A DNA stretch of 37,270 nucleotides, from NCBI GenBank assembly GCA_041689775.1, contig JBDNFP010000303.1:1-37270 (forward strand). Reading direction: 5' to 3'. Positions within the stretch are counted from its first letter, which is position 1. Every line of letters starts with the position of its first letter. The position numbers were made by a program, and so were the translations under genes. The DNA is from JBDNFP01 sp041689775. Lineage in GTDB: Bacteria; Bacteroidota; Bacteroidia; Cytophagales; Spirosomataceae. Positions 17,292 to 25,912 of this stretch are shown here, in pieces. The notes beneath the pieces were generated by a model. That model had not been told where the DNA came from and searched no databases. It saw only the letters and a program-made list of their open reading frames with translations.

Positions 17292-18962
17292 ATGCAAACC
17301 TATACCCGAAGAATTATCATTGGAGTTGGGCTAGTGGCTAGTTTTACGCTGGGCTCATTTGTCCATTTAGCCGCTCCCGAAAAAATCACCAAGGAAATAG
17401 CCGATAAAGCTTCCCAGATTTTTGGGTTAAGTTTTACCGAACCGGAGCTAGACTCCATGCTTACCAAATTAAATAATAACCGTGATGGATATGAGCGCAT
17501 GAGAGCCGTAACCCTCACCAATGACGTCACTCCTGCTTTGAATTTCAACCCTTTACCCGTTGGATTTGAAGTAGAAAAGGTCAAAAAGCCATTTCAATTC
17601 AGCACGATCTTGAAGGCTTCACTCCCCAAAGATCAACAGGACCTGGCTTACTATTCAATACCTCAGCTCGCATCACTCATCCGCTCACGCCAAATTAGCT
17701 CGGTGGAGTTAACTAAATTCTTTTTGGATAGACTCAAAAAATACGACACCAAGTTAATTTGTGTGGTGACCCTCACCGAAGATTTGGCCATGGCTCAGGC
17801 TCGGCGGGCCGATGAAGAGATAAAAGCAGGTAAGTACCGGGGTATTTTACACGGAATACCGTACGGTGCCAAAGACTTATTGGCAAAGAAAGGCTACAAA
17901 ACCACCTGGGGAGCAGCGGCCTACAAAGATCAAACCTTGGATGTGGATGCTACCGTAATAACGAAATTGGAGGAAGCCGGGGCGGTACTTTGCGCTAAAC
18001 TCACCCTCGGTGCTCTGGCCATGGGAGATGTTTGGTTCGGCGGAAAAACGCGTAACCCTTGGGCAACCGAAAGCGGTTCGAGTGGTTCTTCGGCGGGTTC
18101 GGCTTCATCGGTTTCGGCGGGGTTACTACCTTTTGCCATTGGTACCGAAACCTTGGGGAGCATCGTATCTCCTTCCACTGTGTGTGGTACCACCGGCCTA
18201 CGCCCTACCTACGGCCGGGTAAGCCGTCATGGTGCTATGGCACTTAGTTGGAGTATGGATAAAATTGGCCCAATTTGCCGGTCCGTGGAAGATTGCGCCA
18301 TCGTATTCAACGCCATTTACGGCCCCGACGGAATAGACGGTACCATCATTGATGCACCTTTCAACTACGCACCTCTGAAATCAATCAAAGGAATGCGTAT
18401 TGGGTACCTAAAAGAAGCCTTCGAATCGAACTACTACGGAAAGTCAAATGACTCACTCACCCTGGAAGTACTTAAAAAATTAGGCGCCGAACTGGTACCC
18501 ATGGAGCTACCCAACTACCCTACCCGCGATATGACGATGATTATTTCGGTAGAAGGTGCGGCCGCCTTCGACGAATTAACCCGATCTAACCGGGATGACC
18601 TGTTGGTTCGTCAGGATAAAAACGCGTGGCCTACTTCCTTCCGTTCCGCTCGTTTTGTACCGGCGGTAGAGTATCTGCAAGCCAACCGCCTCCGAACCAA
18701 GCTTATTCAGGACATGTATACTACCTTGAAAGATGCCAAGGTAGACGTGTACATTTCGCCCTCCTACGGCGGAGGTAACCTGGCCACTACCAACCTGACC
18801 GGTCACCCCTGCGTGGTACTACCCAATGGTTTCAACGACCGTGGTACACCTTCCAGCATTACGTTTATGGGTCAGCTGTTTAAAGAAGATAAAGTATTGG
18901 CAGTTGCGAAAGCCTACCAAGACGCCACCGACCACCACAAGAAACACCCTGTGTTACAGTAA
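17292..18962 (+). CDS. Amidase-signature family hydrolase, membrane-anchored or exported
   Basis: A 556-residue Ser-cisSer-Lys amidase. The catalytic Lys is K194 in GIPYGAKDLL, the cis-Ser lies in the Ser/Gly loop (about S266 or S267) and the nucleophile is S290 in TETLGSIVSP, followed by CGTTGLRPTYG. The usual GGSS(S/G)GS loop is replaced by a serine-rich SGSSGSSAGSASS. An N-terminal hydrophobic segment (about 8-27) suggests export or membrane anchoring. About 90 residues without amidase motifs precede the catalytic domain. Substrate is unknown; GatA is unlikely given the export signal and lack of gatB/C. The start is ATG at 17292. Confidence 0.87.
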   Translation: MQTYTRRIIIGVGLVASFTLGSFVHLAAPEKITKEIADKASQIFGLSFTEPELDSMLTKLNNNRDGYERMRAVTLTNDVTPALNFNPLPVGFEVEKVKKPFQFSTILKASLPKDQQDLAYYSIPQLASLIRSRQISSVELTKFFLDRLKKYDTKLICVVTLTEDLAMAQARRADEEIKAGKYRGILHGIPYGAKDLLAKKGYKTTWGAAAYKDQTLDVDATVITKLEEAGAVLCAKLTLGALAMGDVWFGGKTRNPWATESGSSGSSAGSASSVSAGLLPFAIGTETLGSIVSPSTVCGTTGLRPTYGRVSRHGAMALSWSMDKIGPICRSVEDCAIVFNAIYGPDGIDGTIIDAPFNYAPLKSIKGMRIGYLKEAFESNYYGKSNDSLTLEVLKKLGAELVPMELPNYPTRDMTMIISVEGAAAFDELTRSNRDDLLVRQDKNAWPTSFRSARFVPAVEYLQANRLRTKLIQDMYTTLKDAKVDVYISPSYGGGNLATTNLTGHPCVVLPNGFNDRGTPSSITFMGQLFKEDKVLAVAKAYQDATDHHKKHPVLQ

Positions 18963-18980
18963 GGAAAGGTATCCGAAGTC

Positions 18981-19021
18981 TTACCGGATAGAAGGGCAAT
19001 TGATAATTTTATCCGGTAAGG
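18981..19021 (+). terminator. Hairpin after the amidase gene
   Basis: An 11-bp perfect stem (18981-18991 with 19011-19021) with a 19-nt loop lies 19 nt after the amidase stop. Only a short T4 tract follows a few bases later, so termination efficiency is uncertain. Confidence 0.45.
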
Positions 19022-19076
19022 TTCCGGTATTTTAGAGGATTGCTACCTCCGATAACCAACTCAAAACTTCTTTGCT

Positions 19077-20423
19077 ATGGACAAGCGAACCTTTATGAAA
19101 ATTTCTTCCGCCTTACTTACCGCCCCCCTATTCTCTCCGCTGATAAGCTGCAGTGACGGACAAAGACCTAAAAACTGGGCTGGTAATCTTACCTACAGTA
19201 CTGATAACCTTCAAGCACTATCCACGGAATCGGATATCCGAACCGTTGTAGCGCAGTCTAAAAAAATGAAGGTACTAGGTACCCGCCATTGTTTCAATGA
19301 TATAGCAGATAGTGAGGACTTATTGATGTCACTGACCGACCTGCCCGAATCCATTGTCATTGCCTCGGACGGGAAAAGTGTGACGGTTAATTCAGGAATT
19401 AAATACGGACAACTCGCCCCTTATTTACACCAGAAAGGATTTGCATTGCACAACCTTGCTTCCCTACCTCACATTTCGGTAGCCGGAGCTTGTGCTACGG
19501 CCACCCACGGTTCCGGTGAAAAGAACGGAAACCTCGCCACCTCGGTACTAGGGATGGAAATTATACAAGCCGATGGAAAGACGGTAACGTTAGCCAAAGA
19601 AAAGGACGGAGAAAACTTTAACGCCGCAGTCGTGCATCTAGGTGCACTAGGGGTGGTTACCAAACTAACTCTGGCGGTTCAGCCTACCTTTGATATGGTT
19701 CAGCATGTATACGAAAATCTTTCGATTAGCCAGCTGAATGATCATTTTGATGAAATTCAGGCAAGTGGATACAGCATCAGTTTGTTTACCAATTGGCAGA
19801 GTGACTTTATAGAAGAAGTATGGGTCAAACGGCGGGCCGATGATCCGTTGGCCCTTAACCCACCAACCGATTGGTTGGGCGCTACCCTAGCCACGAAAAA
19901 CCTGCACCCCATTCCTGAGCTTTCCTCCGAAAACTGCACGGAACAAATGGGCGTGCCCGGCCCCTGGTACGAACGAATGCCCCACTTCAAAATGGGCTTT
20001 ACTCCCAGCAGTGGCGATGAATTACAATCAGAATATTTTTTACCCAGAGAAAATGCGGTTCAGGCCATTCTGGCCGTATCCAGACTAGCCTCCCAAATAG
20101 GCCCTTATCTTCTAACCTCCGAAATCAGAGCAATTGCGGCAGACGACCTGTGGATGAGCCCCTGCTACAAGCAAGATTCTATTACGATTCATTTTACCTG
20201 GAAACCCGAATGGCCCGAGGTACAAAAGCTTTTACCTTTAATCGAGAAAGAACTCCTGCCCTTCGGTGTTAAACCACATTGGGGGAAACTATTTACTATG
20301 AGTCCAACCAAACTCGAAGAGCTCTACCCAAAACTCCCCAAATTCAGGCAATTAGTTAAAGAATACGACCCGGCGGGGAAGTTTCAAAATCACTTTTTAT
20401 CGAAAAACCTTTTTAACCGCTGA
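19077..20423 (+). CDS. FAD-dependent alditol/xylitol-oxidase-like lipoprotein (VAO family)
   Basis: A 448-residue flavoenzyme with an N-terminal FAD-binding domain (about 40-215) and a C-terminal ALO-type substrate domain. GTRHCFND (68-75) contains His 71, equivalent to the histidine that binds FAD covalently in alditol oxidase. The segment SLPHISVAGACATATHGSG is the pyrophosphate-binding region. The N-terminus DKRTFMKISS resembles a Tat signal (KR in place of RR) and is followed by a lipobox-like LISC (Cys 25), so it is probably a cell-envelope lipoprotein. It should oxidise a polyol or sugar acid with O2 or a dye; the exact substrate is unknown. The start is ATG at 19077. Confidence 0.82.
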   Translation: MDKRTFMKISSALLTAPLFSPLISCSDGQRPKNWAGNLTYSTDNLQALSTESDIRTVVAQSKKMKVLGTRHCFNDIADSEDLLMSLTDLPESIVIASDGKSVTVNSGIKYGQLAPYLHQKGFALHNLASLPHISVAGACATATHGSGEKNGNLATSVLGMEIIQADGKTVTLAKEKDGENFNAAVVHLGALGVVTKLTLAVQPTFDMVQHVYENLSISQLNDHFDEIQASGYSISLFTNWQSDFIEEVWVKRRADDPLALNPPTDWLGATLATKNLHPIPELSSENCTEQMGVPGPWYERMPHFKMGFTPSSGDELQSEYFLPRENAVQAILAVSRLASQIGPYLLTSEIRAIAADDLWMSPCYKQDSITIHFTWKPEWPEVQKLLPLIEKELLPFGVKPHWGKLFTMSPTKLEELYPKLPKFRQLVKEYDPAGKFQNHFLSKNLFNR

Positions 20424-20440
20424 TAAACCACTTTATTTTA

Positions 20441-20462
20441 GGCCGTCAAACCCTTGGCGGCC
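20441..20462 (+). terminator. Hairpin just upstream of the purine permease start
   Basis: A 9-bp stem with one G-U pair (20441-20449 with 20454-20462) and a 4-nt loop is followed by a T-rich stretch. It ends only 12 nt before the permease ATG, so it is either the terminator of the upstream gene or a leader attenuator. Confidence 0.5.
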
Positions 20463-20474
20463 TACTTTATTTAT

Positions 20475-21785
20475 ATGCTGGAACGTTACTTTGAACTAAA
20501 AAAGAATGGTACTTCGGTACGCATTGAGCTAATAGCCGGTTTATCTTCTTTTCTGGCAACCATGTACATCATTGTTGTCAATCCTTCTATTCTTAGCCAG
20601 GCCGGATTACCTTTCAGTGGTGTCCTAACCGCCACGGTACTCTTATCTTTCTTTTGCAGCCTTATGATGGGGGTTTATGCAAAAAACCCGTTGATCGTAG
20701 CACCCGGAATGGGCCTCAATGCTTTTTTCGCGTTTACGGCAGTTAAAGGTATGGGGATACCTTGGGAGACTGCCCTCGGCGCCGTATTCTGGTCCGGAAT
20801 CTTGTTTTTAATCCTTTCAGTCCTCAACGTACGCACGCATCTGATCAATGCCATTCCGGCCACTTTACGCCATGCCATTGCGGTTGGCATTGGGCTTTTT
20901 ATCGCGCTGATCGGGTTCTCAAACGCAGGTTTCATTGTTGGCAATCCTGTTACTTTGGTGGGCTTAGGGAGTGTTACAAATCCAACGGTATTGCTATTTG
21001 TGGTTGGGCTGGCTCTTACTTCCATCCTGATAATTAAGAGGATTCCGGGAGCAATCGTAATCAGTATTCTCGCTGTTTCTACTATTTTTTCGTTCGGCGG
21101 AAATCTATTTGGTGCCGCCACCACGGGGCCCGAATCCTGGGTAGCTGCCCCTGATTTTAGCCTCCTCATGCGGCTCGACTTCACCGGATCGTTCCAATTT
21201 GCGTTGTGGCCGGTTATCTTTGCCTTCGTCTTTACTGACCTCTTCGACAGCCTTTCTACTTTTGTTGGCGTGGCCGAAGCAGCCAATCTGAAGGACGAAA
21301 ATGGTAATCCCAGGAATATCCGCAAGTCGCTACTAACCGATGCCGTTGCTACTACGTTAGCGGGGATCCTAGGTAGTAGCCCTGGTACTGCCTACATAGA
21401 ATCGGCCGTAGGAATTGAGCAAGGCGGACGCACGGGGCTTACGGCCGTAGTAGCCGCTTTTTTGTTTTTACCGTTCATGTTTTTCTCCCCCGTGTTGTCC
21501 GTTATTCCAACGGTTGCCACTGCCCCAGCGTTGGTGATCGTAGGTGTTTACATGATCCGACCCGTTATTCAAATCGACTGGCAAGACTTAGAGGAAGCAA
21601 TTCCCGCATTTCTGGCCATGATCCTCATTCCGTTCAGTTACTCTATTACCCAAGGAATCATTTGGGGGTTTTTGAGTTGGACATTGTTTAAAATTGCCCA
21701 GGGAAAATTCAAAGAAATTTCGATAACTCTCCTGATTATTGATGCACTAGCTATTTTATCACTACTAACTGGCATTCATGCCTAA
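20475..21785 (+). CDS. NCS2-family purine/nucleobase permease (AzgA-like)
   Basis: A 436-residue inner-membrane transporter with about 12-14 helices. It shows AzgA/GhxP-type blocks: GLSSFLATMYIIVVNP near the start, APGMGLNAFF, LFDSLSTFVG and GTAYIESAVGIEQGGRTGL. Members are proton symporters for adenine, guanine or hypoxanthine. I chose ATG at 20475. The TTG at 20454 would put the start inside the hairpin, and the family N-terminus (MLERYFELKKNGT) begins at the ATG. The next gene, 25 bp downstream, encodes an exported MTA/SAH nucleosidase, which supports adenine as a substrate (inference). Confidence 0.9.
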   Translation: MLERYFELKKNGTSVRIELIAGLSSFLATMYIIVVNPSILSQAGLPFSGVLTATVLLSFFCSLMMGVYAKNPLIVAPGMGLNAFFAFTAVKGMGIPWETALGAVFWSGILFLILSVLNVRTHLINAIPATLRHAIAVGIGLFIALIGFSNAGFIVGNPVTLVGLGSVTNPTVLLFVVGLALTSILIIKRIPGAIVISILAVSTIFSFGGNLFGAATTGPESWVAAPDFSLLMRLDFTGSFQFALWPVIFAFVFTDLFDSLSTFVGVAEAANLKDENGNPRNIRKSLLTDAVATTLAGILGSSPGTAYIESAVGIEQGGRTGLTAVVAAFLFLPFMFFSPVLSVIPTVATAPALVIVGVYMIRPVIQIDWQDLEEAIPAFLAMILIPFSYSITQGIIWGFLSWTLFKIAQGKFKEISITLLIIDALAILSLLTGIHA

Positions 21786-21810
21786 CTCTTATTTTAATTG
21801 AACACAACCC

Positions 21811-22629
21811 ATGAAAAATATTTTTGCCCTTACGATACTCATTACATTTTCGTTTACGGTTTCAAACGCTCAACTCTATAAACCCAGAAAAGTGACCGCG
21901 TTGCTCTGCGCGTTTAGTGACGAAGTAAAGCTGCTGGAACAGTCCGTAAGTCACAAAAAAGTAAAAATGGTGCACGGTATTCAGTTTACAACGGGAAAAC
22001 TGAATGGACGTAAAGTGGTAATTGCCCTTACCGGAATTGGAAAGGTTAACGCGGCCATGACGACTACCCTAATGCTCCAATCATTTCGCCCTTCGGAAGT
22101 TTTATTTACCGGTATAGCAGGTGGCATAAACCCAGAGCTATTGCCGGGTGATATCGTCATTGGGCGAGAGACTACCTACCATGATTTTGGCTATATAACG
22201 TTCCAAAAGCAGGCTACCCGCCAAACCAGAAACCCAATCACGGGAGAGTATAATCCTGCTTTTTTTAAGGCAGACTCCGCTCTTTTGGAAAAAACAGTCG
22301 CTGCGGCCAAGAAGATAGAATTTGTTTCTACGAGTGAAAGTCGCCGGGCTCCCAAAGTAATCTTAGGACGTATAGTCACGGGGGATGTTTTTGTTTCTTC
22401 CGAAGAAAAAGTCAACCAACTTTTAAATGATTTTCAGGCAGATGCTACCGAAATGGAGGGAGCTGCCGTGGCACAAATATGCTACCAACAGGAAGTTCCC
22501 TGCATCGTCATTCGTAGCCTTAGCGATAAGGCCAATGGCAATGCTAGGGAAGACATGTTAAATTTCCTAAAAGTGGCGGCACAAAACTCAGCCGCGCTAG
22601 TAAAAGAAACGCTTAAAGAAATTAAATAA
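21811..22629 (+). CDS. 5'-methylthioadenosine/S-adenosylhomocysteine nucleosidase, exported form
   Basis: It cleaves the N-glycosidic bond of MTA or SAH and releases adenine. The 272-residue protein has the PNP/UDP fold with conserved catalytic positions: E38 (CAFSDEVKLL), E216 (TEMEGAA) and D239 (RSLSD). The first 20 residues form a signal peptide (MKNIFALTILITFSFTVSNA|Q), so it should act in the periplasm, unlike the usual cytoplasmic enzyme. It lies 25 bp after the purine permease and is probably co-transcribed with it. The start is ATG at 21811. A terminator lies 110 bp downstream. Confidence 0.88.
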   Translation: MKNIFALTILITFSFTVSNAQLYKPRKVTALLCAFSDEVKLLEQSVSHKKVKMVHGIQFTTGKLNGRKVVIALTGIGKVNAAMTTTLMLQSFRPSEVLFTGIAGGINPELLPGDIVIGRETTYHDFGYITFQKQATRQTRNPITGEYNPAFFKADSALLEKTVAAAKKIEFVSTSESRRAPKVILGRIVTGDVFVSSEEKVNQLLNDFQADATEMEGAAVAQICYQQEVPCIVIRSLSDKANGNAREDMLNFLKVAAQNSAALVKETLKEIK

Positions 22630-22738
22630 CCCGGTTAAACAGGCTAATTTCCTGCTTTTAATCAATTCGTTCTCAATTCATTTTCCAATATCATCACTAT
22701 TAACTTGGTACATAAATCAAAACTTTTCGGCAGTCATG

Positions 22739-22760
22739 AGGGGGTCAACGATCCCCTTTT
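22739..22760 (+). terminator. Rho-independent terminator
   Basis: A stem with a G4/C4 core (22739-22746 with 22750-22757, one G-U pair) and a 3-nt loop runs into T4. It ends the permease/nucleosidase unit. The rest of the 288-bp gap to the MFS gene holds only a -7-like box. Confidence 0.75.
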
Positions 22761-22793
22761 GCGTCTTTCCTTACGTATTGTACAGGGGAACCC

Positions 22794-22801
22794 TATTTTT
22801 G
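22794..22801 (+). promoter_or_regulatory. Candidate -7 box upstream of the MFS transporter
   Basis: TATTTTTG matches TAnnTTTG exactly and lies after the terminator. The -33 element is weak (TTAC at 22771-22774, 19 bp away). It predicts a leader of about 110 nt. Confidence 0.35.
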
Positions 22802-22917
22802 ATCACTTACTATGCAGATAGAAATCTACCATTCTTGTCTTATGTAGACCATCAATAATTCCTTTATGAAGGCCAACCTTTGGGTATAGCTTCTGATTTT
22901 TAACAAAAACTAAATCT

Positions 22918-24198
22918 ATGGAAAACACAACCAAGACGTACAGGTGGACTGTCGTTGTACTCCTCTTCTTTGCCACTACCATTAACTATCTGGACCGACA
23001 GGTGATTGGTCTACTAAAACCAGCCTTGGCTGAGGACTTCAATTGGAGTGAATCTGATTATGCTAATATCGTAATGGCCTTTACGGCTTCTTATGCATTT
23101 GGCTATGTCATTTTTGGACGAATTATTGATAAAATAGGTACCAAACTTGGTTTAGGACTTTCCTTAATTGTATGGAGTTTTGCTGCCATGGGGCATGCAC
23201 TAGCAAAAAGTACGATGGGTTTTGCGTTCTGGCGAGCAACATTGGGTTTGGGAGAAGCCGGTAACTTCCCAGCCTCAATCAAAGCAATAGCAGAATGGTT
23301 TCCAAAGCGGGAAAGGGCATTTGCGACGGGGCTTTTTAACTCTGGAACAAACATTGGGGCTGTGGTGGCACCCATCATGGTTCCCTGGATTCTCGGCGCA
23401 TACGGCTGGCAGGAAGCTTTTGTAGTTACAGGAGCAATTGGTTTTATCTGGCTAGGTTTCTGGTGGTACTTTTATGAAATACCCACTCGTAAAAAAGGTA
23501 TTTCCAAGGCAGAACTGGAACTGATCCATAGTGATGCCGATGATGACTCCAATGAAAAGCCAATTCCCTGGCTAAAACTTTTCGGGGTACGTCAAACGTG
23601 GGCTTATGTCTTCGGAAAGTTCCTTACGGATCCAATCTGGTGGTTTTTCCTATTTTGGTTACCTTCTTATTTTGCCCAAATCTTCGATTTAGACCTCAAA
23701 AAGCCTAGCCTCCCGCTTGTGGTAGTATACACCGCCAGTACCATTGGTAGTATTGGAGGAGGATATCTCTCAGGTTGGCTAATAAAGAAGGGGTGGCCTG
23801 TATTTAAGGCAAGGAAGTCAGCCATGCTATTGTATGCCTTTTTGGTTATTCCTATCGTTTTCGCAACCTCCGCAACCAATATCTGGACGGCGGTCGCATT
23901 CATTAGTTTGGCTTGTGCCGCTCATCAGGCTTGGAGCGCAAACATATTTACTACCGCGTCAGACATGTTTCCTCGTCGGGCGGTTAGCTCTATCGTCGGG
24001 ATTGGAGGTATGGCGGGTTCGCTCGGAGGGGTACTTTTCCCGTACATTGTGGGGCAAATCCTGGATACTTTCAGCGCCAAGGGGGACATCACTAGTGGTT
24101 ATAACATAATCTTTATTATGTGCGGTAGTGCCTATTTGATTGCTTGGATAGTCATGCACTTTTTTGTACCTCGAATGGAGCGGGTTAAAATTTCATAA
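22918..24198 (+). CDS. MFS transporter, anion:cation symporter type (hexuronate/galactonate-like)
   Basis: A 426-residue inner-membrane transporter with 12 predicted helices. Helix 1 carries the NYLDRQ motif typical of the ExuT/DgoT (ACS) group. The loop 2-3 motif is GRIIDKIGTKLG, and RATLGLGEAGNFPASIKAIAEWFP is a family hallmark. Likely cargo is a sugar acid such as hexuronate, but no catabolic genes lie beside it to confirm this. It is flanked by terminators, so it is probably monocistronic. The start is ATG at 22918. Confidence 0.88.
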   Translation: MENTTKTYRWTVVVLLFFATTINYLDRQVIGLLKPALAEDFNWSESDYANIVMAFTASYAFGYVIFGRIIDKIGTKLGLGLSLIVWSFAAMGHALAKSTMGFAFWRATLGLGEAGNFPASIKAIAEWFPKRERAFATGLFNSGTNIGAVVAPIMVPWILGAYGWQEAFVVTGAIGFIWLGFWWYFYEIPTRKKGISKAELELIHSDADDDSNEKPIPWLKLFGVRQTWAYVFGKFLTDPIWWFFLFWLPSYFAQIFDLDLKKPSLPLVVVYTASTIGSIGGGYLSGWLIKKGWPVFKARKSAMLLYAFLVIPIVFATSATNIWTAVAFISLACAAHQAWSANIFTTASDMFPRRAVSSIVGIGGMAGSLGGVLFPYIVGQILDTFSAKGDITSGYNIIFIMCGSAYLIAWIVMHFFVPRMERVKIS

Positions 24199-24221
24199 AA
24201 AAGTTTTAGTCATTAAGACTG

Positions 24222-24267
24222 TTCAAATAATCCGAATCCATCTTCCAATGGGTTCGGATTGTTTGAA
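24222..24267. terminator. Long hairpin at the convergent junction, inside the end of the 7-TM gene
   Basis: An 18-bp stem with two G-U pairs (24222-24239 with 24250-24267) and a 10-nt loop. It contains the stop codon and last 14 codons of the leftward membrane-protein gene and lies just after the MFS stop. No T tract directly adjoins it on either strand. Confidence 0.55.
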
Positions 24268-24852
24268 TAAGGTCTTGTGTTCAAACTGAACAGCCTTCCC
24301 TAGAAAAATAGTTGAGATCGCCACCAAAACGTGGTAAGGATCAATGGTAACCTCCGCCCGAACTACTAATCTCAGCTTACTGGATAAGGCTAGGACTGTC
24401 ATCGCAAAAATTACCCACAGGGCACTTTTCTGACGTTTGATTAGCCCAAAACACGCTATGATCATGGAAATAACAATGCATAATGGCTGTACCACCTGAA
24501 TCAGAGCTTCCATTCTATACCAGACCAAACCGAAATATAACCCAGCCCCGGTACCAATAGTGCCCCAAAATACAAACCGGGTAACCTCAGTATGACTGAT
24601 CAACCCCCAAGTTACTATCATCATGCAGATGGGCGCCAGAGTATTTTCTAACCGCCGGAAAGAATACACCACCGGAGAAAGAGCATCTACCCCAATGGAC
24701 CAAACTACCGTAAGTAAAGCGGTGAGTGCAATAGTGATTAAAAATACTCCCCAAAGGAGCCGGGTGTAAATAGTCTTTTGTTGGAAATAGATAATAAAAA
24801 CAGCGAAAGAAGTAATACTGAGTATCAGTTCGGATAAAATATGGGTTATCAT
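24223..24852 (-). CDS. Unidentified seven-helix membrane protein
   Basis: A 209-residue hydrophobic protein with seven predicted membrane segments and a short charged C-terminal tail. I do not recognise a family and see no catalytic motif. I chose ATG at 24850-24852, immediately after a TTG codon that could also be read as a start. It faces the MFS gene and is divergent from sucD. Its last 14 codons are folded into an 18-bp hairpin. Confidence 0.65.
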   Translation of the reverse strand: MITHILSELILSITSFAVFIIYFQQKTIYTRLLWGVFLITIALTALLTVVWSIGVDALSPVVYSFRRLENTLAPICMMIVTWGLISHTEVTRFVFWGTIGTGAGLYFGLVWYRMEALIQVVQPLCIVISMIIACFGLIKRQKSALWVIFAMTVLALSSKLRLVVRAEVTIDPYHVLVAISTIFLGKAVQFEHKTLFKQSEPIGRWIRII

Positions 24853-24969
24853 CAAAATGAAAGATGTGAGTAGGTTTAGAATAGCGTCAAGGCAATTTAC
24901 AAATTATCCCTACATTTTGCTACTTAGGGGTTTTCGTCCTACTTTTACCGAAAAAACCGATTCACCAAC

Positions 24970-25848
24970 ATGAGCGTTTTAGTAAATAAGAATTCTAAAG
25001 TTATTGTACAAGGATTTACTGGTTCCGAAGGATCTTTCCACGCCCAGCAAATGATTGAATATGGCACATCCGTGGTAGGAGGTGTTACACCTGGCAAAGG
25101 TGGTATGACTCATTTAGACCGTCCCGTTTTTAATACAGTTGATCAGGCAGTACGCTCTACTGGTGCAGATGTATCGATTATATTTGTTCCACCTGCGTTT
25201 GCCAGTGATGCTATCATGGAGGCAGCCGACGCAGGTATTGGCGTTATCGTGTGTATCACCGAAGGTATCCCAACCAAAGATATGATGATGGCTAAGGAAT
25301 ATCTGAAAGGCAAGAACTGTCGGCTGATCGGCCCTAACTGTCCGGGTATTATTACCGCCGAAGAATGTAAAGTAGGTATCATGCCGGGCTTTATTTTCAA
25401 GAAAGGTACCGTTGGAATCGTTTCCAAATCCGGAACCCTCACTTACGAAGCCGTAGACCAACTTACTCGCGCAGGTTTAGGGCAAACTACTGCCATCGGA
25501 ATTGGTGGTGACCCGATCATCGGTACCACTACCAAAGAAGCAGTAGAACTATTGATGAATGATCCTGAAACCGAAGCAATCGTAATGATTGGTGAAATTG
25601 GCGGTAGTATGGAAGCTGAAGCAGCCTATTACGTACAGCAGTCAGGCAACATCAAGCCAGTCGTTGGTTTTATCGCCGGTCAGACCGCTCCCAAGGGACG
25701 TCGTATGGGCCACGCAGGTGCTATCATCGGAGGTGCCGACGATACTGCCGAAGCCAAAATGCGTATCATGCGGGAGTGTGGTATCCACGTGGCGCAATCG
25801 CCCGCCTTAATCGGCGAGACGATGCTGATGGCTCTCGGTAGAAAATAG
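24970..25848 (+). CDS. sucD: Succinate-CoA ligase, alpha subunit
   Basis: SucD with SucC interconverts succinyl-CoA and succinate with substrate-level phosphorylation in the TCA cycle. The 292-residue protein has the CoA/nucleotide loop GFTGSEGSFH (15-24), the GGVTPGKGG segment and the phosphorylated active-site histidine H248 in RRMGHAGAIIGG. The beta-subunit gene sucC is not in the window, so the subunits are encoded apart. The start is ATG at 24970. A TACATTTTG about 50 bp upstream (24911-24919) resembles the -7 box with one extra spacer base. A hairpin follows the gene. Confidence 0.97.
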   Translation: MSVLVNKNSKVIVQGFTGSEGSFHAQQMIEYGTSVVGGVTPGKGGMTHLDRPVFNTVDQAVRSTGADVSIIFVPPAFASDAIMEAADAGIGVIVCITEGIPTKDMMMAKEYLKGKNCRLIGPNCPGIITAEECKVGIMPGFIFKKGTVGIVSKSGTLTYEAVDQLTRAGLGQTTAIGIGGDPIIGTTTKEAVELLMNDPETEAIVMIGEIGGSMEAEAAYYVQQSGNIKPVVGFIAGQTAPKGRRMGHAGAIIGGADDTAEAKMRIMRECGIHVAQSPALIGETMLMALGRK

Positions 25849-25877
25849 TACGAATCAGATTTTACTGACCATAAGAC

Positions 25878-25903
25878 AAGGGCTGAGTTACACTCGGCCC
25901 TTT
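25878..25903 (+). terminator. Hairpin between sucD and the DUF4271 gene
   Basis: A 10-bp stem with one G-U pair (25878-25887 with 25893-25902) and a 5-nt loop, followed by a short T-rich tail. It lies 29 nt after the sucD stop and only 9-10 nt before the next ATG, so it may act as a sucD terminator or as a leader attenuator. Confidence 0.6.
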
Positions 25904-25912
25904 GTTGCTACT

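Noticed and set aside
20454..20474. TTG start for the purine permease
   Set aside because: It lies within the hairpin stem and adds residues not expected for the family; ATG at 20475 fits better.
20675..21325. 216-codon antisense open frame in the purine permease gene
   Set aside because: The permease frame is unambiguous; the antisense product is low-complexity and has no recognisable domain.
22630..22917. Searched for a tRNA, small RNA or riboswitch in this gap
   Set aside because: Only a terminator and a -7-like box were found.
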